A program made the position numbers and the translations under genes. From DAIDKA01 sp963726995 (GTDB lineage Bacteria > Pseudomonadota > Gammaproteobacteria > Steroidobacterales > Steroidobacteraceae): DNA of 64,000 nucleotides. The notes under the pieces were generated by a model. The model saw only the letters and a list, made by a program, of their open reading frames with translations, made no database searches and was not told the DNA's origin. Below are positions 19,905 through 28,419 of the stretch, in pieces. Position 1 is the stretch's first letter, and the number at the start of each line of letters is the position of its first letter. The stretch is from the NCBI GenBank assembly GCA_963726995.1, contig CAVSEP010000006.1, positions 1,488,001-1,552,000 on the forward strand. The letters run 5' to 3'.

Positions 19905-21256
19905 GAGTCGTGTCCGGAAGTTCGCCCGGTCACCCGCGCATGCACGGTTCCGTGTTGCACGCGGGCCAGGATCTCATCTCCCGTCGCCACGGTGTCGGCG
20001 TCGGTGATCAGGCGGCCATCGGCGCGCGTCAGGACCGCAAAGCCCCGTGCCAGCGTCGCCAGCGGGCTGGCTGAATTGAGCCGTTGCTGGGCAAGATCCA
20101 GGCGGTGGGCGCGGTTTTGCACGCAGCGCTTCACCGCCAGTTGCAGGCGGATGCGCAGTTCGCCGGCGCGCCCGTTGAGCGCACTCAGGCGCTGCGTGGG
20201 ACTGGCGCGCAGCAGGGCGGTGAGGGCGGCTTCCAAGCGCAGGTTGCGCTGCTTCATCTGTGCCTGCAGCGCCTTGCGCATTCTTTGTTCGAGCTCGTCC
20301 AGTCGCTGCGCGCCCTGCTGCAGCCTGACTCCCGGATGCGTGCGCTGCAGGCGGTGCCGCAGGTTCTGCAACTGCAGGCCCGCAGTGCGCAGCTCGCGGC
20401 GTGCGGACTGCACCAGCCGCTCGCTGATGCGGCGCAGGGTGTTGAGCAGCTCCTGGCGATCCGGCACCACCAGTTCGGCCGCGCCCGAGGGGGTCGGCGC
20501 GCGCACGTCGGCGACGAAATCGGCGATGGTAAAGTCGATCTCATGGCCGATGCCGCTGACCACCGGTATCGCGCTGGCGCGAATGGCTCGCGCCACCCCC
20601 TCGTCGTTGAACGCCCACAGATCCTCGAGCGAGCCGCCGCCGCGCGCCAGGATGATCACGTCGCATTCGGCGCGCGCCGAGGCCATCTGCAGCGCCTGGA
20701 TCAGCGCCGGCACGGCTGCCGCACCCTGCACGGGCGTCGGGTAGATCAGCACCTGCGCGGGGGGAAATCGGCGCCTGAGAATATGCAGCACGTCGCGGAT
20801 CGCGGCGCCGCTGGGCGAGGTGATCACGCCGATGCGGCGTGGAAAGGCGGGCAACGGACGCTTGAGTTCGGGCGCGAACAGGCCCTCGGCGGCCAGGCGG
20901 GCCTTCAGGCGCTCGAATTCCCGTTTCAGTGCGCCAACCCCGGCCTCCTCCATGTGGTCGGCGATCATCTGATAGTCGCCACGCGGCTCGTACAGGCTGA
21001 CTCGCCCGCGCACCAGTACCAGCTGCCCGGACTTCGGGGTGAACCCCAGGTTGACATTGCGCTGGCGGAACATGGCGCCGCGGATCTGCGCTTCCTTGTC
21101 CTTCAGCGTGAAGTACCAGTGCCCGGAGGCCGGCTGGCTGAAATTGGACAGTTCCGCTTCCACCCAGATCACCGCAAGGCCTTGTTCCAGCAGCAGACGC
21201 ACTTCCCGGTTGAGCCGGGCGACGCTGTAGACGATCCGATCGGGGGGCTGGGACAT
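19901..21256 (-). CDS. xseA: exodeoxyribonuclease VII large subunit XseA
   Basis: XseA is the large catalytic subunit of exonuclease VII, which degrades single-stranded DNA from both ends. I place the start at the ATG at 21256 (MSQPPDRIVYSVARLNREV), 451 residues, rather than at the far upstream end of the frame, which would run into guaB. An N-terminal OB fold (WVEAELSNFSQPASGHWYFTLKD) is followed by the catalytic core with ITSPSGAAIRDVLHIL, ARGGGSLEDLWAFNDE and GIGHEIDFTIADFVADVRAPTPSGAAEL, then a long coiled-coil region. It is divergent from guaB with 41 bases between the starts, as in E. coli. Confidence 0.96.
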   Translation of the reverse strand: MSQPPDRIVYSVARLNREVRLLLEQGLAVIWVEAELSNFSQPASGHWYFTLKDKEAQIRGAMFRQRNVNLGFTPKSGQLVLVRGRVSLYEPRGDYQMIADHMEEAGVGALKREFERLKARLAAEGLFAPELKRPLPAFPRRIGVITSPSGAAIRDVLHILRRRFPPAQVLIYPTPVQGAAAVPALIQALQMASARAECDVIILARGGGSLEDLWAFNDEGVARAIRASAIPVVSGIGHEIDFTIADFVADVRAPTPSGAAELVVPDRQELLNTLRRISERLVQSARRELRTAGLQLQNLRHRLQRTHPGVRLQQGAQRLDELEQRMRKALQAQMKQRNLRLEAALTALLRASPTQRLSALNGRAGELRIRLQLAVKRCVQNRAHRLDLAQQRLNSASPLATLARGFAVLTRADGRLITDADTVATGDEILARVQHGTVHARVTGRTSGHDS

Positions 21257-21297
21257 ATCCCAGTTTACCCGACCCCGGCGAGTGCGTAGAATGCGCC

Positions 21298-22764
21298 ATG
21301 CGAATCCTCGAAGAAGCCCTGACTTTCGACAACGTCCTCCTGGTTCCAGCCCATTCGACGGTGCTGCCACGCGAGGTCGACCTTTCCACGACCCTTACCC
21401 GCAGCATCAGGCTGGGATTGCCCGTCCTGTCCGCCGCCATGGACACCGTGACCGAGGCCCGCCTCGCCATCACCATTGCCCAGGAAGGCGGCATGGGCAT
21501 CATCCACAAGAACATGCCGATCGAAGCGCAGGCGCGTGAAGTCGCCCGGGTGAAGAAATTCGAGAGCGGCGTGATCCGTGATCCGATCACGGTGCCGCCC
21601 AGCATGACCATTCGCGAAGTGCTGCAGCTGACCCGCGCGCGGGGCATCTCCGGCGTGCCGGTGGTGGATGGCAGCCGGGTCGTGGGCATCGTGACCCACC
21701 GCGATCTGCGTTTCGAGGAAAAGCTGGATGCGCCCGTGGCTTCGGTCATGACGCCGCAGCAGCGCCTGATCACCGTTCGCGAGAATGCACCGAAGGAAGA
21801 AGTGCTGGGTCTGCTGCACAAGCATCGCATCGAGAAGGTGCTGGTGGTGGGCGCGGACTCGGAGCTCAAGGGCATGATCACGGTGAAGGACTTCCAGAAG
21901 GCCACCGACTATCCGCGAGCCAGCAAGGATGACACCGGGCGGCTGCGGGTCGGCGCGGCAGTGGGCACCTCCGCGGATACCCTGGAACGGGTCGCGGCAT
22001 TGAGTGCCGCCGGCGTCGATGCGCTGGTGGTCGATACCAGTCACGGGCATCACCAGGGCGTCATCAACATGGTCGCGCAGATCAAGCGGCGCTGGCCGCA
22101 GATGCAGGTGATCGCCGGCAATATCGTCACTCCCGAGGCTGCCAAGGATCTGGTGGCAGCGGGTGCGGATGCCGTCAAGGTCGGTATCGGTCCGGGCTCG
22201 ATCTGCACCACGCGCATCGTGGCGGGAGTCGGGGTGCCGCAGATCAGCGCCGTCTCGAATGTGGCGCGCGCGCTGGAAGGCTCGGGTGTGCCGGTGATCG
22301 CCGATGGCGGCATCCGCTTCTCGGGCGACATCGCCAAGGCTATCGCCGCGGGCGCGCATGCCGTCATGATCGGCGGCATGTTCGCGGGCACCGAGGAGTC
22401 TCCCGGTGAGGTGGAGCTGTACCAGGGCGCATCCTACAAGGCCTATCGCGGCATGGGGTCCCTGGGCGCGATGGCTGACAAGCACGGCAGCGCCGACCGC
22501 TACTTCCAGGATGCCGCCAGCGAACTTGAGAAGCTGGTGCCGGAGGGCATCGAGGGCCGCGTGGCGTACAAGGGCAGCCTGGTCTCCATCCTGCACCAGC
22601 TGGCCGGCGGCCTGCGCGCCGCCATGGGCTACACCGGCAGCGCGACCATCGAGATCATGCGCACCCGGCCCAAGTTCGTGCGCATCACCAACGCCGGCGT
22701 GCGCGAGAGCCATGTGCACGATGTGACCATTACCAAGGAAGCGCCCAACTACCGCGTTTCCTGA
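21298..22764 (+). CDS. guaB: inosine-5'-monophosphate dehydrogenase GuaB
   Basis: GuaB oxidises IMP to XMP with NAD+, the first committed step of GMP synthesis. The 488-residue protein has the (beta/alpha)8 barrel start EALTFDNVLLVPAHS, two CBS domains inserted at about 95-210, the catalytic cysteine loop GPGSICTTRIVAGVGVPQ, IADGGIRFSGDIAKA, and the flap YRGMGSLGAM. guaA begins 10 bases downstream and the pair forms the guaBA operon. Confidence 0.98.
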   Translation: MRILEEALTFDNVLLVPAHSTVLPREVDLSTTLTRSIRLGLPVLSAAMDTVTEARLAITIAQEGGMGIIHKNMPIEAQAREVARVKKFESGVIRDPITVPPSMTIREVLQLTRARGISGVPVVDGSRVVGIVTHRDLRFEEKLDAPVASVMTPQQRLITVRENAPKEEVLGLLHKHRIEKVLVVGADSELKGMITVKDFQKATDYPRASKDDTGRLRVGAAVGTSADTLERVAALSAAGVDALVVDTSHGHHQGVINMVAQIKRRWPQMQVIAGNIVTPEAAKDLVAAGADAVKVGIGPGSICTTRIVAGVGVPQISAVSNVARALEGSGVPVIADGGIRFSGDIAKAIAAGAHAVMIGGMFAGTEESPGEVELYQGASYKAYRGMGSLGAMADKHGSADRYFQDAASELEKLVPEGIEGRVAYKGSLVSILHQLAGGLRAAMGYTGSATIEIMRTRPKFVRITNAGVRESHVHDVTITKEAPNYRVS

Positions 22765-22774
22765 TTTTCCTGCC

Positions 22775-24364
22775 ATGACGACCAAAACCGCCGCGGACAT
22801 CCACGCGCATCGCATTCTTATTCTCGATTTCGGGGCGCAGTACACCCAGCTGATCGCCCGCCGGGTGCGCGAGGCCGGCGTCTACTGCGAGATCCATCCC
22901 TGGGACATCTCCGATGAGGCCGTGCGCGCGTTCGCGCCCCGCGGCGTCATCCTCTCGGGCGGGCCGGAGTCCGTCATCGACTCGCAACCGCCGCGGGCGC
23001 CCGCGGCCGTCTTTGCGCTGGGGGTGCCGGTGCTGGGCATCTGCTACGGCATGCAGACCATGGCGCAGCAGCTCGGCGGGCAGGTCGTTCCCGGACTGGC
23101 GCGCGAATTCGGCTATGCGGAAGTGGCCGTGACAGCTCCCTGCCGGCTGCTGGATGGCCTGGCCGACCGGCGCGACGCCCAGGCGCGCGCGGTGCTGGAC
23201 GTGTGGATGAGCCATGGGGACCGCGTCGCCGAGCTTCCCGAGGGCTTCGTGGCCACCGCGGCCACCGGCAATTCGCCGTTTGCCGCCATGAGCGATGAGC
23301 GGCGCCGATTCTACGGCGTGCAGTTCCATCCGGAGGTCACGCATACCCTGCAGGGCGCGCGCATCCTGGAGCGCTTCGTGCGGGAGATCTGCGCCTGCGA
23401 TGCGTTGTGGAGCGCGGACAACATCATCGAGGACGCCGTGCAGCGCGTGCGCTCGCAGGTCGGAGACGGCAAAGTGCTGCTGGGGCTGTCCGGCGGGGTC
23501 GATTCCAGCGTGGTGGCGGCGCTGCTGCATCTGGCGATCGGTGATCGCCTGGTCTGCGTGTTCGTGGATCACGGCCTGATGCGCCTGGGGGAAGGGGACC
23601 AGGTCATGCGCACCTTTGCGCAGAACCTCGGGGTCAAGGTCATTCGCGTCAACGCCGAAGGCCGCTTCCTGGCGGCCCTCAAGGGCGTAACCGATCCGGA
23701 GGCCAAGCGCAAGATCATCGGCGGGCTGTTCGTGGAGGTGTTTGAGGAGGAATCGAACAAGCTTACGGACATCGGCTTCCTGGCCCAGGGCACCATCTAT
23801 CCGGACGTCATCGAGTCCGCCGGCGCCAAGACCGGCAAGGCGCATGTCATCAAGTCGCATCACAACGTGGGCGGACTGCCGGCCCATATGCGTCTGAAGC
23901 TGGTGGAGCCGCTGCGCGAACTGTTCAAGGACGAGGTGCGACGGCTGGGCACGGAACTGGGACTGCCGCACGCCATGGTGTACCGCCATCCCTTCCCGGG
24001 TCCGGGGCTTGGGGTGCGCATCCTGGGCGAGGTGCGCAAGGAATACGCCGACCTGCTGCGGCGGGCGGATGACATCTTCATCGAAGAGCTGCAACGGCAT
24101 GATCTGTACGAGCGCACCAGCCAGGCGTTCGCGGTGTTCCTGCCGGTGCGTTCGGTGGGCGTCATGGGCGACGGGCGCCGCTACGATTACGTCGTCGCGC
24201 TGCGCGCCGTGGAGACCATCGATTTCATGACGGCGCACTGGGCACGCCTGCCGTATGACTTTCTGGCCGAGGTGTCGCGCCGCATCGTCAATGAAGTGCC
24301 CGGCATTTCGCGCGTGGTGTACGACATTTCCGGGAAGCCGCCGGCGACCATCGAGTGGGAGTGA
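22775..24364 (+). CDS. guaA: GMP synthase (glutamine-hydrolysing) GuaA
   Basis: GuaA aminates XMP to GMP using glutamine and ATP. The N-terminal class I amidotransferase domain shows GICYGMQ with the nucleophilic Cys and a HPEVTHT catalytic His/Glu segment. The ATP pyrophosphatase domain has the PP-loop GLSGGVDSSVVAALL, and the C-terminal dimerisation domain ends PPATIEWE. Length 529 residues. A diverged copy of bases 24097-24211 recurs at 29240-29330. In many bacteria the 3' end of guaA is a genomic-island insertion site, and here the conserved gene order breaks directly after this gene. Confidence 0.98.
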   Translation: MTTKTAADIHAHRILILDFGAQYTQLIARRVREAGVYCEIHPWDISDEAVRAFAPRGVILSGGPESVIDSQPPRAPAAVFALGVPVLGICYGMQTMAQQLGGQVVPGLAREFGYAEVAVTAPCRLLDGLADRRDAQARAVLDVWMSHGDRVAELPEGFVATAATGNSPFAAMSDERRRFYGVQFHPEVTHTLQGARILERFVREICACDALWSADNIIEDAVQRVRSQVGDGKVLLGLSGGVDSSVVAALLHLAIGDRLVCVFVDHGLMRLGEGDQVMRTFAQNLGVKVIRVNAEGRFLAALKGVTDPEAKRKIIGGLFVEVFEEESNKLTDIGFLAQGTIYPDVIESAGAKTGKAHVIKSHHNVGGLPAHMRLKLVEPLRELFKDEVRRLGTELGLPHAMVYRHPFPGPGLGVRILGEVRKEYADLLRRADDIFIEELQRHDLYERTSQAFAVFLPVRSVGVMGDGRRYDYVVALRAVETIDFMTAHWARLPYDFLAEVSRRIVNEVPGISRVVYDISGKPPATIEWE

Positions 24365-24591
24365 CCGGGCTGCCTACAGAGTTTGCCACGGTGCGCGCAT
24401 ACACATAAGCAGAAGAATGGGGGCAAAACTGGCAAAAACCCTCATTGAGTCCGCGCCTGATAGCTGCAATGCAAGGTGGGCCCTGTTTGGCGCAGGAAAA
24501 CCATCGTGTCTTCCTGGTTTGCTTCATGTGCGTAAAGCACGCCGGGCACAGCGTCCAAGCTGTGCAGGAGTGTGAAATCTAACCTTTGGAG

Positions 24592-26649
24592 TTACACACC
24601 GAGGGGTGCTGAATTAGCAGGCACACCGACCATGTCGTTCGCGGCGTCGAGGTGCATTTTCCCAACCACCAGCTTCGATAGCTCAGCAAACCCGATCGGC
24701 GGGATAGTCAGCCAAGGAACCGTGAAGATGCGTTTCGCCAGACCCTCGGCCATCCGTTCCAGCTGTTTGCGTTCGCCGGCCAGTCGCGCAGCCAGCAAGG
24801 GGTCGCGTGTGCCAGCCGCCAGAACACTCTTATTGAGTACCCAAGCATAGGGTTCGATGTTGGCGCGGCGGAGGTCGGCCTGCAACGCGGCGGCCTGCGT
24901 GACCGGGGTCACTTCCGGCAAGGTCACCAGAATGATCTTTGTGTAAGCAGGGTCCTGCAACCTCATCAAAGGGGTGACAATGCGTCCGGTACCGTGGCCT
25001 TCGAACTCCCGCATCATTTGCCTGTGGTAGGCGCCCGTCGCATCCATCAGAAGTAGTGAGTGTCCGGTGGGCGCGGTGTCCAGCACCACGAAGGCGCTGC
25101 GCCCTTCGCTGACGATGTGCGAGAAAGCGTGGAACACCGCGACTTCCTCGGTACACGGAGAGCGTAGGTCTTCCAGCAATAGCGCTTGTTCCTGCGCGTC
25201 AAGACCAGGTGATTTGGCCGCCATAATCTTGTCAACGTAGCGTTGTGTCTCAACCTTTGGGTCGATGCGGCTCACACTCAGACCCGTCACTTCACCATCC
25301 AGCGTTTGCGCAAGATGTGCTGCCGGGTCAGTGGTGCTCAGGTGCACGGTTTTGCCGCGCCGGATCAGTCCAAGTGCCAAGGCGGCGGCCACCGTCGTCT
25401 TGCCTACTCCACCCTTGCCCATCACCATGATGAGCCCATGACCGGCGGTGGCCAGTTCGTCGGCTAACGCGTCCAAGCCATGCAGGTTCCCGAGGCTGTC
25501 GACGGCTGCCGCTTCGCCTGATGCGATAGTGTCCACACCGTCAGCCAGCAGCGCACGCAAGGCGGGCAAGCCCACCGTGTCGAACGCCCGTAGCGGCACG
25601 CGGTCCTGCGGCAAGGCGCGTAGTGCCTGAGGCATATCGGCCAGCGCTTGCTGGCCCAAATCCTCAATGGCACCAGCCACCGCGTCCGTGCGATCGCTGG
25701 CGTGAAACACGCCGTTGATCGCGAGGCGCTGGTTGTTCAAGCCCAGCGTGTGCAACTCCTGCGATGTATGTGCCGCTTCCGCGATCGCGCCTTTGTCCGG
25801 CCGGGTCACGAGGATCACAGTGGTCTGGGTCGGATCGGTTAGGGCGCCGAGCGCGGTCTTAAAGCGCTCCTCCTGCATCTTTAGTCCAGAATGTGGCCCG
25901 AGGCACGAGGCTCCCCGATCGTTGTCATTCAGAAACCCACTCCATGCCTTGGGCAGACTGAGCAGGCGCAAGGTGTGTCCCGTCGGTGCCGTGTCAAAGA
26001 CGATGTGATCATAGTGTTCGGCATTATTGGACAACAGGGAAGCGAACTCGTCGAAGGAGGCGATCTCCGTGGTGCAGGCCCCCGACAGTTGCTCGCGCAC
26101 AGTGGCGAGTTCGGCGTCACTGGCGTCGGCGCCCATCTGCGCGAGCACACGGCGCCGATAGGACTCGGCCGCGTTATCAGGGTCGATGTTCAGCACGGAG
26201 AGACCAGGGGCGCCGGGGACCGGCGTGGGTGTGTTGCGAAGCTCGATCCCCAGCATCTCATCCAGGTTCGACGCTGCGTCGGTGCTGACCAGCAGAACCT
26301 TCTTGCCTGCGTCCGCCAGGGTCAGTGCCGCTGCAGTCGACAGCGACGTCTTTCCGACGCCGCCTTTGCCGGTGAAGAACAGATGTCGGGTCGGCTTGGT
26401 CAGAAATCCCATGTGGCCGGGCTCCAGCCATCCTTGAATTTCGTCATGCGATGTCAGGCCAGCGCTATGCACGATCTTGCCGCCTATAATTGCCGCAGGC
26501 GTCGCTTTGACACCATGCCGGTGTATCTCTTCGGGGTTCTGGACCTTGATGATTTCAACGGCAACACCTAAATCGCGGGCGACCCGTTCGATCATGCCGA
26601 TCGTTTCGCGGCACTTGCTGCAACCCGATCCCAAGACTTCAATTTGCAT
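24592..26649 (-). CDS. arsA: thioredoxin-fold domain fused to ArsA arsenical pump-driving ATPase
   Basis: ArsA is the ATPase that energises arsenite export through ArsB. From the ATG at 26649 the product has 685 residues. Residues 1-78 form a small thioredoxin-like domain with a C10-x-x-C13 pair (GSGCSKC), similar to redox-active disulfide protein 2. The rest is a two-half ArsA: P-loops GKGGVGKT at 94-101 and 411-418, two DTAPTGH signature loops, and all three metal cysteines in conserved contexts (C192 in LSGACTTEI, C249 in SCLGP, C499 in RSPCTEE). The raw frame stays open to 26916, but residues there look non-coding. No arsR, arsB, acr3, arsC or arsD is next to it. The fused domain may play the ArsD role of loading arsenite; that is inference. 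Confidence 0.9.
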   Translation of the reverse strand: MQIEVLGSGCSKCRETIGMIERVARDLGVAVEIIKVQNPEEIHRHGVKATPAAIIGGKIVHSAGLTSHDEIQGWLEPGHMGFLTKPTRHLFFTGKGGVGKTSLSTAAALTLADAGKKVLLVSTDAASNLDEMLGIELRNTPTPVPGAPGLSVLNIDPDNAAESYRRRVLAQMGADASDAELATVREQLSGACTTEIASFDEFASLLSNNAEHYDHIVFDTAPTGHTLRLLSLPKAWSGFLNDNDRGASCLGPHSGLKMQEERFKTALGALTDPTQTTVILVTRPDKGAIAEAAHTSQELHTLGLNNQRLAINGVFHASDRTDAVAGAIEDLGQQALADMPQALRALPQDRVPLRAFDTVGLPALRALLADGVDTIASGEAAAVDSLGNLHGLDALADELATAGHGLIMVMGKGGVGKTTVAAALALGLIRRGKTVHLSTTDPAAHLAQTLDGEVTGLSVSRIDPKVETQRYVDKIMAAKSPGLDAQEQALLLEDLRSPCTEEVAVFHAFSHIVSEGRSAFVVLDTAPTGHSLLLMDATGAYHRQMMREFEGHGTGRIVTPLMRLQDPAYTKIILVTLPEVTPVTQAAALQADLRRANIEPYAWVLNKSVLAAGTRDPLLAARLAGERKQLERMAEGLAKRIFTVPWLTIPPIGFAELSKLVVGKMHLDAANDMVGVPANSAPLGV

Positions 26650-26713
26650 ATTTACGGCCTTACATACGATCGCCATCGGAAGCGCACTTGCTGAAAGTGC
26701 GAGCGGGCGCGGA

Positions 26714-26805
26714 CTCACGAATATGCCGACGAACCCGGTCCATTCTACTCGTGAGTAACCCGACGAAGCATTCGAAGAGCCCATCCAATGTCTCGTCTCA
26801 CGAGT
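26714..26805. promoter_or_regulatory. repeated CTCACGA motif upstream of arsA, possible operator region
   Basis: The 364-base gap between arsA and the AAA ATPase gene contains three copies of one motif: CTCACGA at 26714-26720, its inverted form ACTCGTGAG at 26747-26755, and CTCACGAGT at 26797-26805. The last two form a 9-base perfect inverted repeat with a 41-base spacer. They lie 65-156 bases upstream of the arsA start, where a repressor could act. No regulator gene is adjacent, so the protein that might bind is unknown. Confidence 0.3.
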
Positions 26806-26975
26806 GGATGTCCGCATCGGTGGCGTAGGAACACTTAGAGATTGGGTCGGCTGGCGCAAATGGTAGCGGCCGCGCGGCGCAGAGTCCTGAACGTTGCCAG
26901 TCGTTGTTCCCGTCAATTACCTGCCCGGAGTTCGTGGCAGATGCTGCCTTGCAGAGAGGCACCTATATGTCCATC

Positions 26976-27006
26976 TTGACATTAACTTTCCCAACGTTAA
27001 TATATT
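26976..27006 (+). promoter_or_regulatory. candidate promoter for a leaderless AAA ATPase transcript
   Basis: TTGACA at 26976-26981 (perfect -35) is followed after 19 bases by TATATT at 27001-27006 (5 of 6). Transcription would begin about seven bases later, at the ATG at 27014 itself, and no ribosome-binding site precedes that ATG. The region is AT-rich compared with its surroundings, and a 9-base direct repeat ACGTTAATA (26994-27002 and 27018-27026) brackets the start codon. Confidence 0.4.
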
Positions 27007-27013
27007 TAACTCC

Positions 27014-28390
27014 ATGGACGTTAATACTCGTAACCTGCTGTTTTCAAAGGGAGAGATCGATCGAGATGACCTGTGGCCGAAGATCGCAGAGTATCGCGAT
27101 CAGCCATGCACGTTTCGTTTCAGTTTCGGGCTCGACGAACTACCGACGGACGCCGGAATCATCCTGATTCGAGGGCCACGGCAATTCGGCAAAAGTACGT
27201 GGCTCGAGCTTGAGATCAAACGAACCCTCGAGACGTATGGCGCAGGCTCGGCATACTTCCTTAACGGAGATGACGTCACTGATGCCGACGAATTGGAGAT
27301 TCGGGTGGCGGAGGTGGTCTCGCTGTTTCGCGCCAATCTCGCCGTGCGGCGGTTGTTTATCGATGAGATATCCGCTGTGACCAATTGGGAGCGGGCGCTA
27401 AAGCGCCTTGCCGACCGCGGTCAACTTCGCAACGTACTCGTGATCACTACCGGTTCAAAGGCGACGGACATCCGCCGCGGCTCCGAACGACTTCCCGGCA
27501 GAAAAGGAAAGCTAGCGCGGACGGACTACCTATTCACGGGGGTATCTTTCAAGGACTTTCACGCCCAGTTCCGCATGGAGCTGGGAGACGATACTTGGAA
27601 AGCCTATCTGTTGAGCGGCGCGTCGCCGATTGCCGCGATGGAGATTCGGCAGCGCGAGCGGGTACCAGAGTACTTCTTTGAGATTATTCGTGACTGGATC
27701 ATCGGCGAGATCGTTAGAAGTGGACGGTCGCGGCAGTTTCTGCTCGCATTGATGCGAACGATTTTCGCCCAGGGCGGCTCACGGACGGGATATCTGAAGC
27801 TGGCGCGCGAGTCGGGTCTCGCAAACAACACACTTGCGGCTGAGTACGTCGAACAGCTGTCAGATCTGTTGGCGGTCATTCCCTCGTATCAATGGGATGC
27901 AGACAAAGACGTGCCGCTCCAGCGTCGGCCCGCAAAGTTTCATTTCGTCAATCTGTCCGTTGCACTTTCCTTCAGCCCGAACAGAATGACGCAGATTAGT
28001 GATTTCGATGCTCTTGACTCCCAACAGCGGGCGAAGTGGATCGAATGGCTCGTCGCTCAGGAGCTGTTCCGGCGGCAATGTATCGCCGGTGTGGAAGACC
28101 CGGAGGCGATTTGGTACTGGGCATCAAAAGAGCATGAGATCGATTTTGTAGATGCCGGCAGAAACCTGTACGAAGTAAAGTCAGGTCGGTCAGGCCCGTT
28201 GGACTTCCTTTGGTTCGCGAAGTCGCTTCCGAAGCGCAGGGTGCTCGCCATTGGGAACGGTGAGTTTCAATCTGCCGTCGTCAAAGGGATTACGATCGAG
28301 CAATTCTTGCTCGCCGATGGGTTTCCACATCCTTATCCAGGGCAGGTCGACAATCCTGACATCTACAATGAATACGGGCGCTTTTTCTGA
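27014..28390 (+). CDS. AAA-family ATPase of the AAA_14/DUF4143 type
   Basis: A 458-residue cytoplasmic ATPase. The N-terminal AAA_14 domain has Walker A GPRQFGKST at 54-62, Walker B in RRLFIDEIS, and a sensor-like VLVITTGSKA. The C-terminal half resembles DUF4143 and contains a nuclease-like stretch EIDFVDAGRNLYEVKSG, similar to the D..ExK core of PD-(D/E)XK-fold proteins. Such proteins are common in accessory DNA and their function is mostly unknown. Base composition is clearly lower in GC than flanking genes and codon use is atypical, which points to transfer. Start chosen at 27014; the frame is open to 26894 but lacks family similarity there. Confidence 0.78.
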   Translation: MDVNTRNLLFSKGEIDRDDLWPKIAEYRDQPCTFRFSFGLDELPTDAGIILIRGPRQFGKSTWLELEIKRTLETYGAGSAYFLNGDDVTDADELEIRVAEVVSLFRANLAVRRLFIDEISAVTNWERALKRLADRGQLRNVLVITTGSKATDIRRGSERLPGRKGKLARTDYLFTGVSFKDFHAQFRMELGDDTWKAYLLSGASPIAAMEIRQRERVPEYFFEIIRDWIIGEIVRSGRSRQFLLALMRTIFAQGGSRTGYLKLARESGLANNTLAAEYVEQLSDLLAVIPSYQWDADKDVPLQRRPAKFHFVNLSVALSFSPNRMTQISDFDALDSQQRAKWIEWLVAQELFRRQCIAGVEDPEAIWYWASKEHEIDFVDAGRNLYEVKSGRSGPLDFLWFAKSLPKRRVLAIGNGEFQSAVVKGITIEQFLLADGFPHPYPGQVDNPDIYNEYGRFF

Positions 28391-28419
28391 ACGACGGTGT
28401 GGTTTTCGATTTCTATCTG

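Noticed and set aside
24365..24591. Possible small gene or attachment site in the 227 bases after guaA
   Set aside because: No frame with a recognisable product, no repeat of the guaA 3' end, and no terminator with a T tract that I can support.
26650..26916. Longer start for the arsA fusion at 26916
   Set aside because: The added 89 residues are low-complexity and cover the probable operator region; the thioredoxin fold starts cleanly at the ATG at 26649, with AAGG upstream.
26894..27013. Longer start for the AAA ATPase at 26894
   Set aside because: The extra 40 residues have no family pattern, and the region looks like a promoter.
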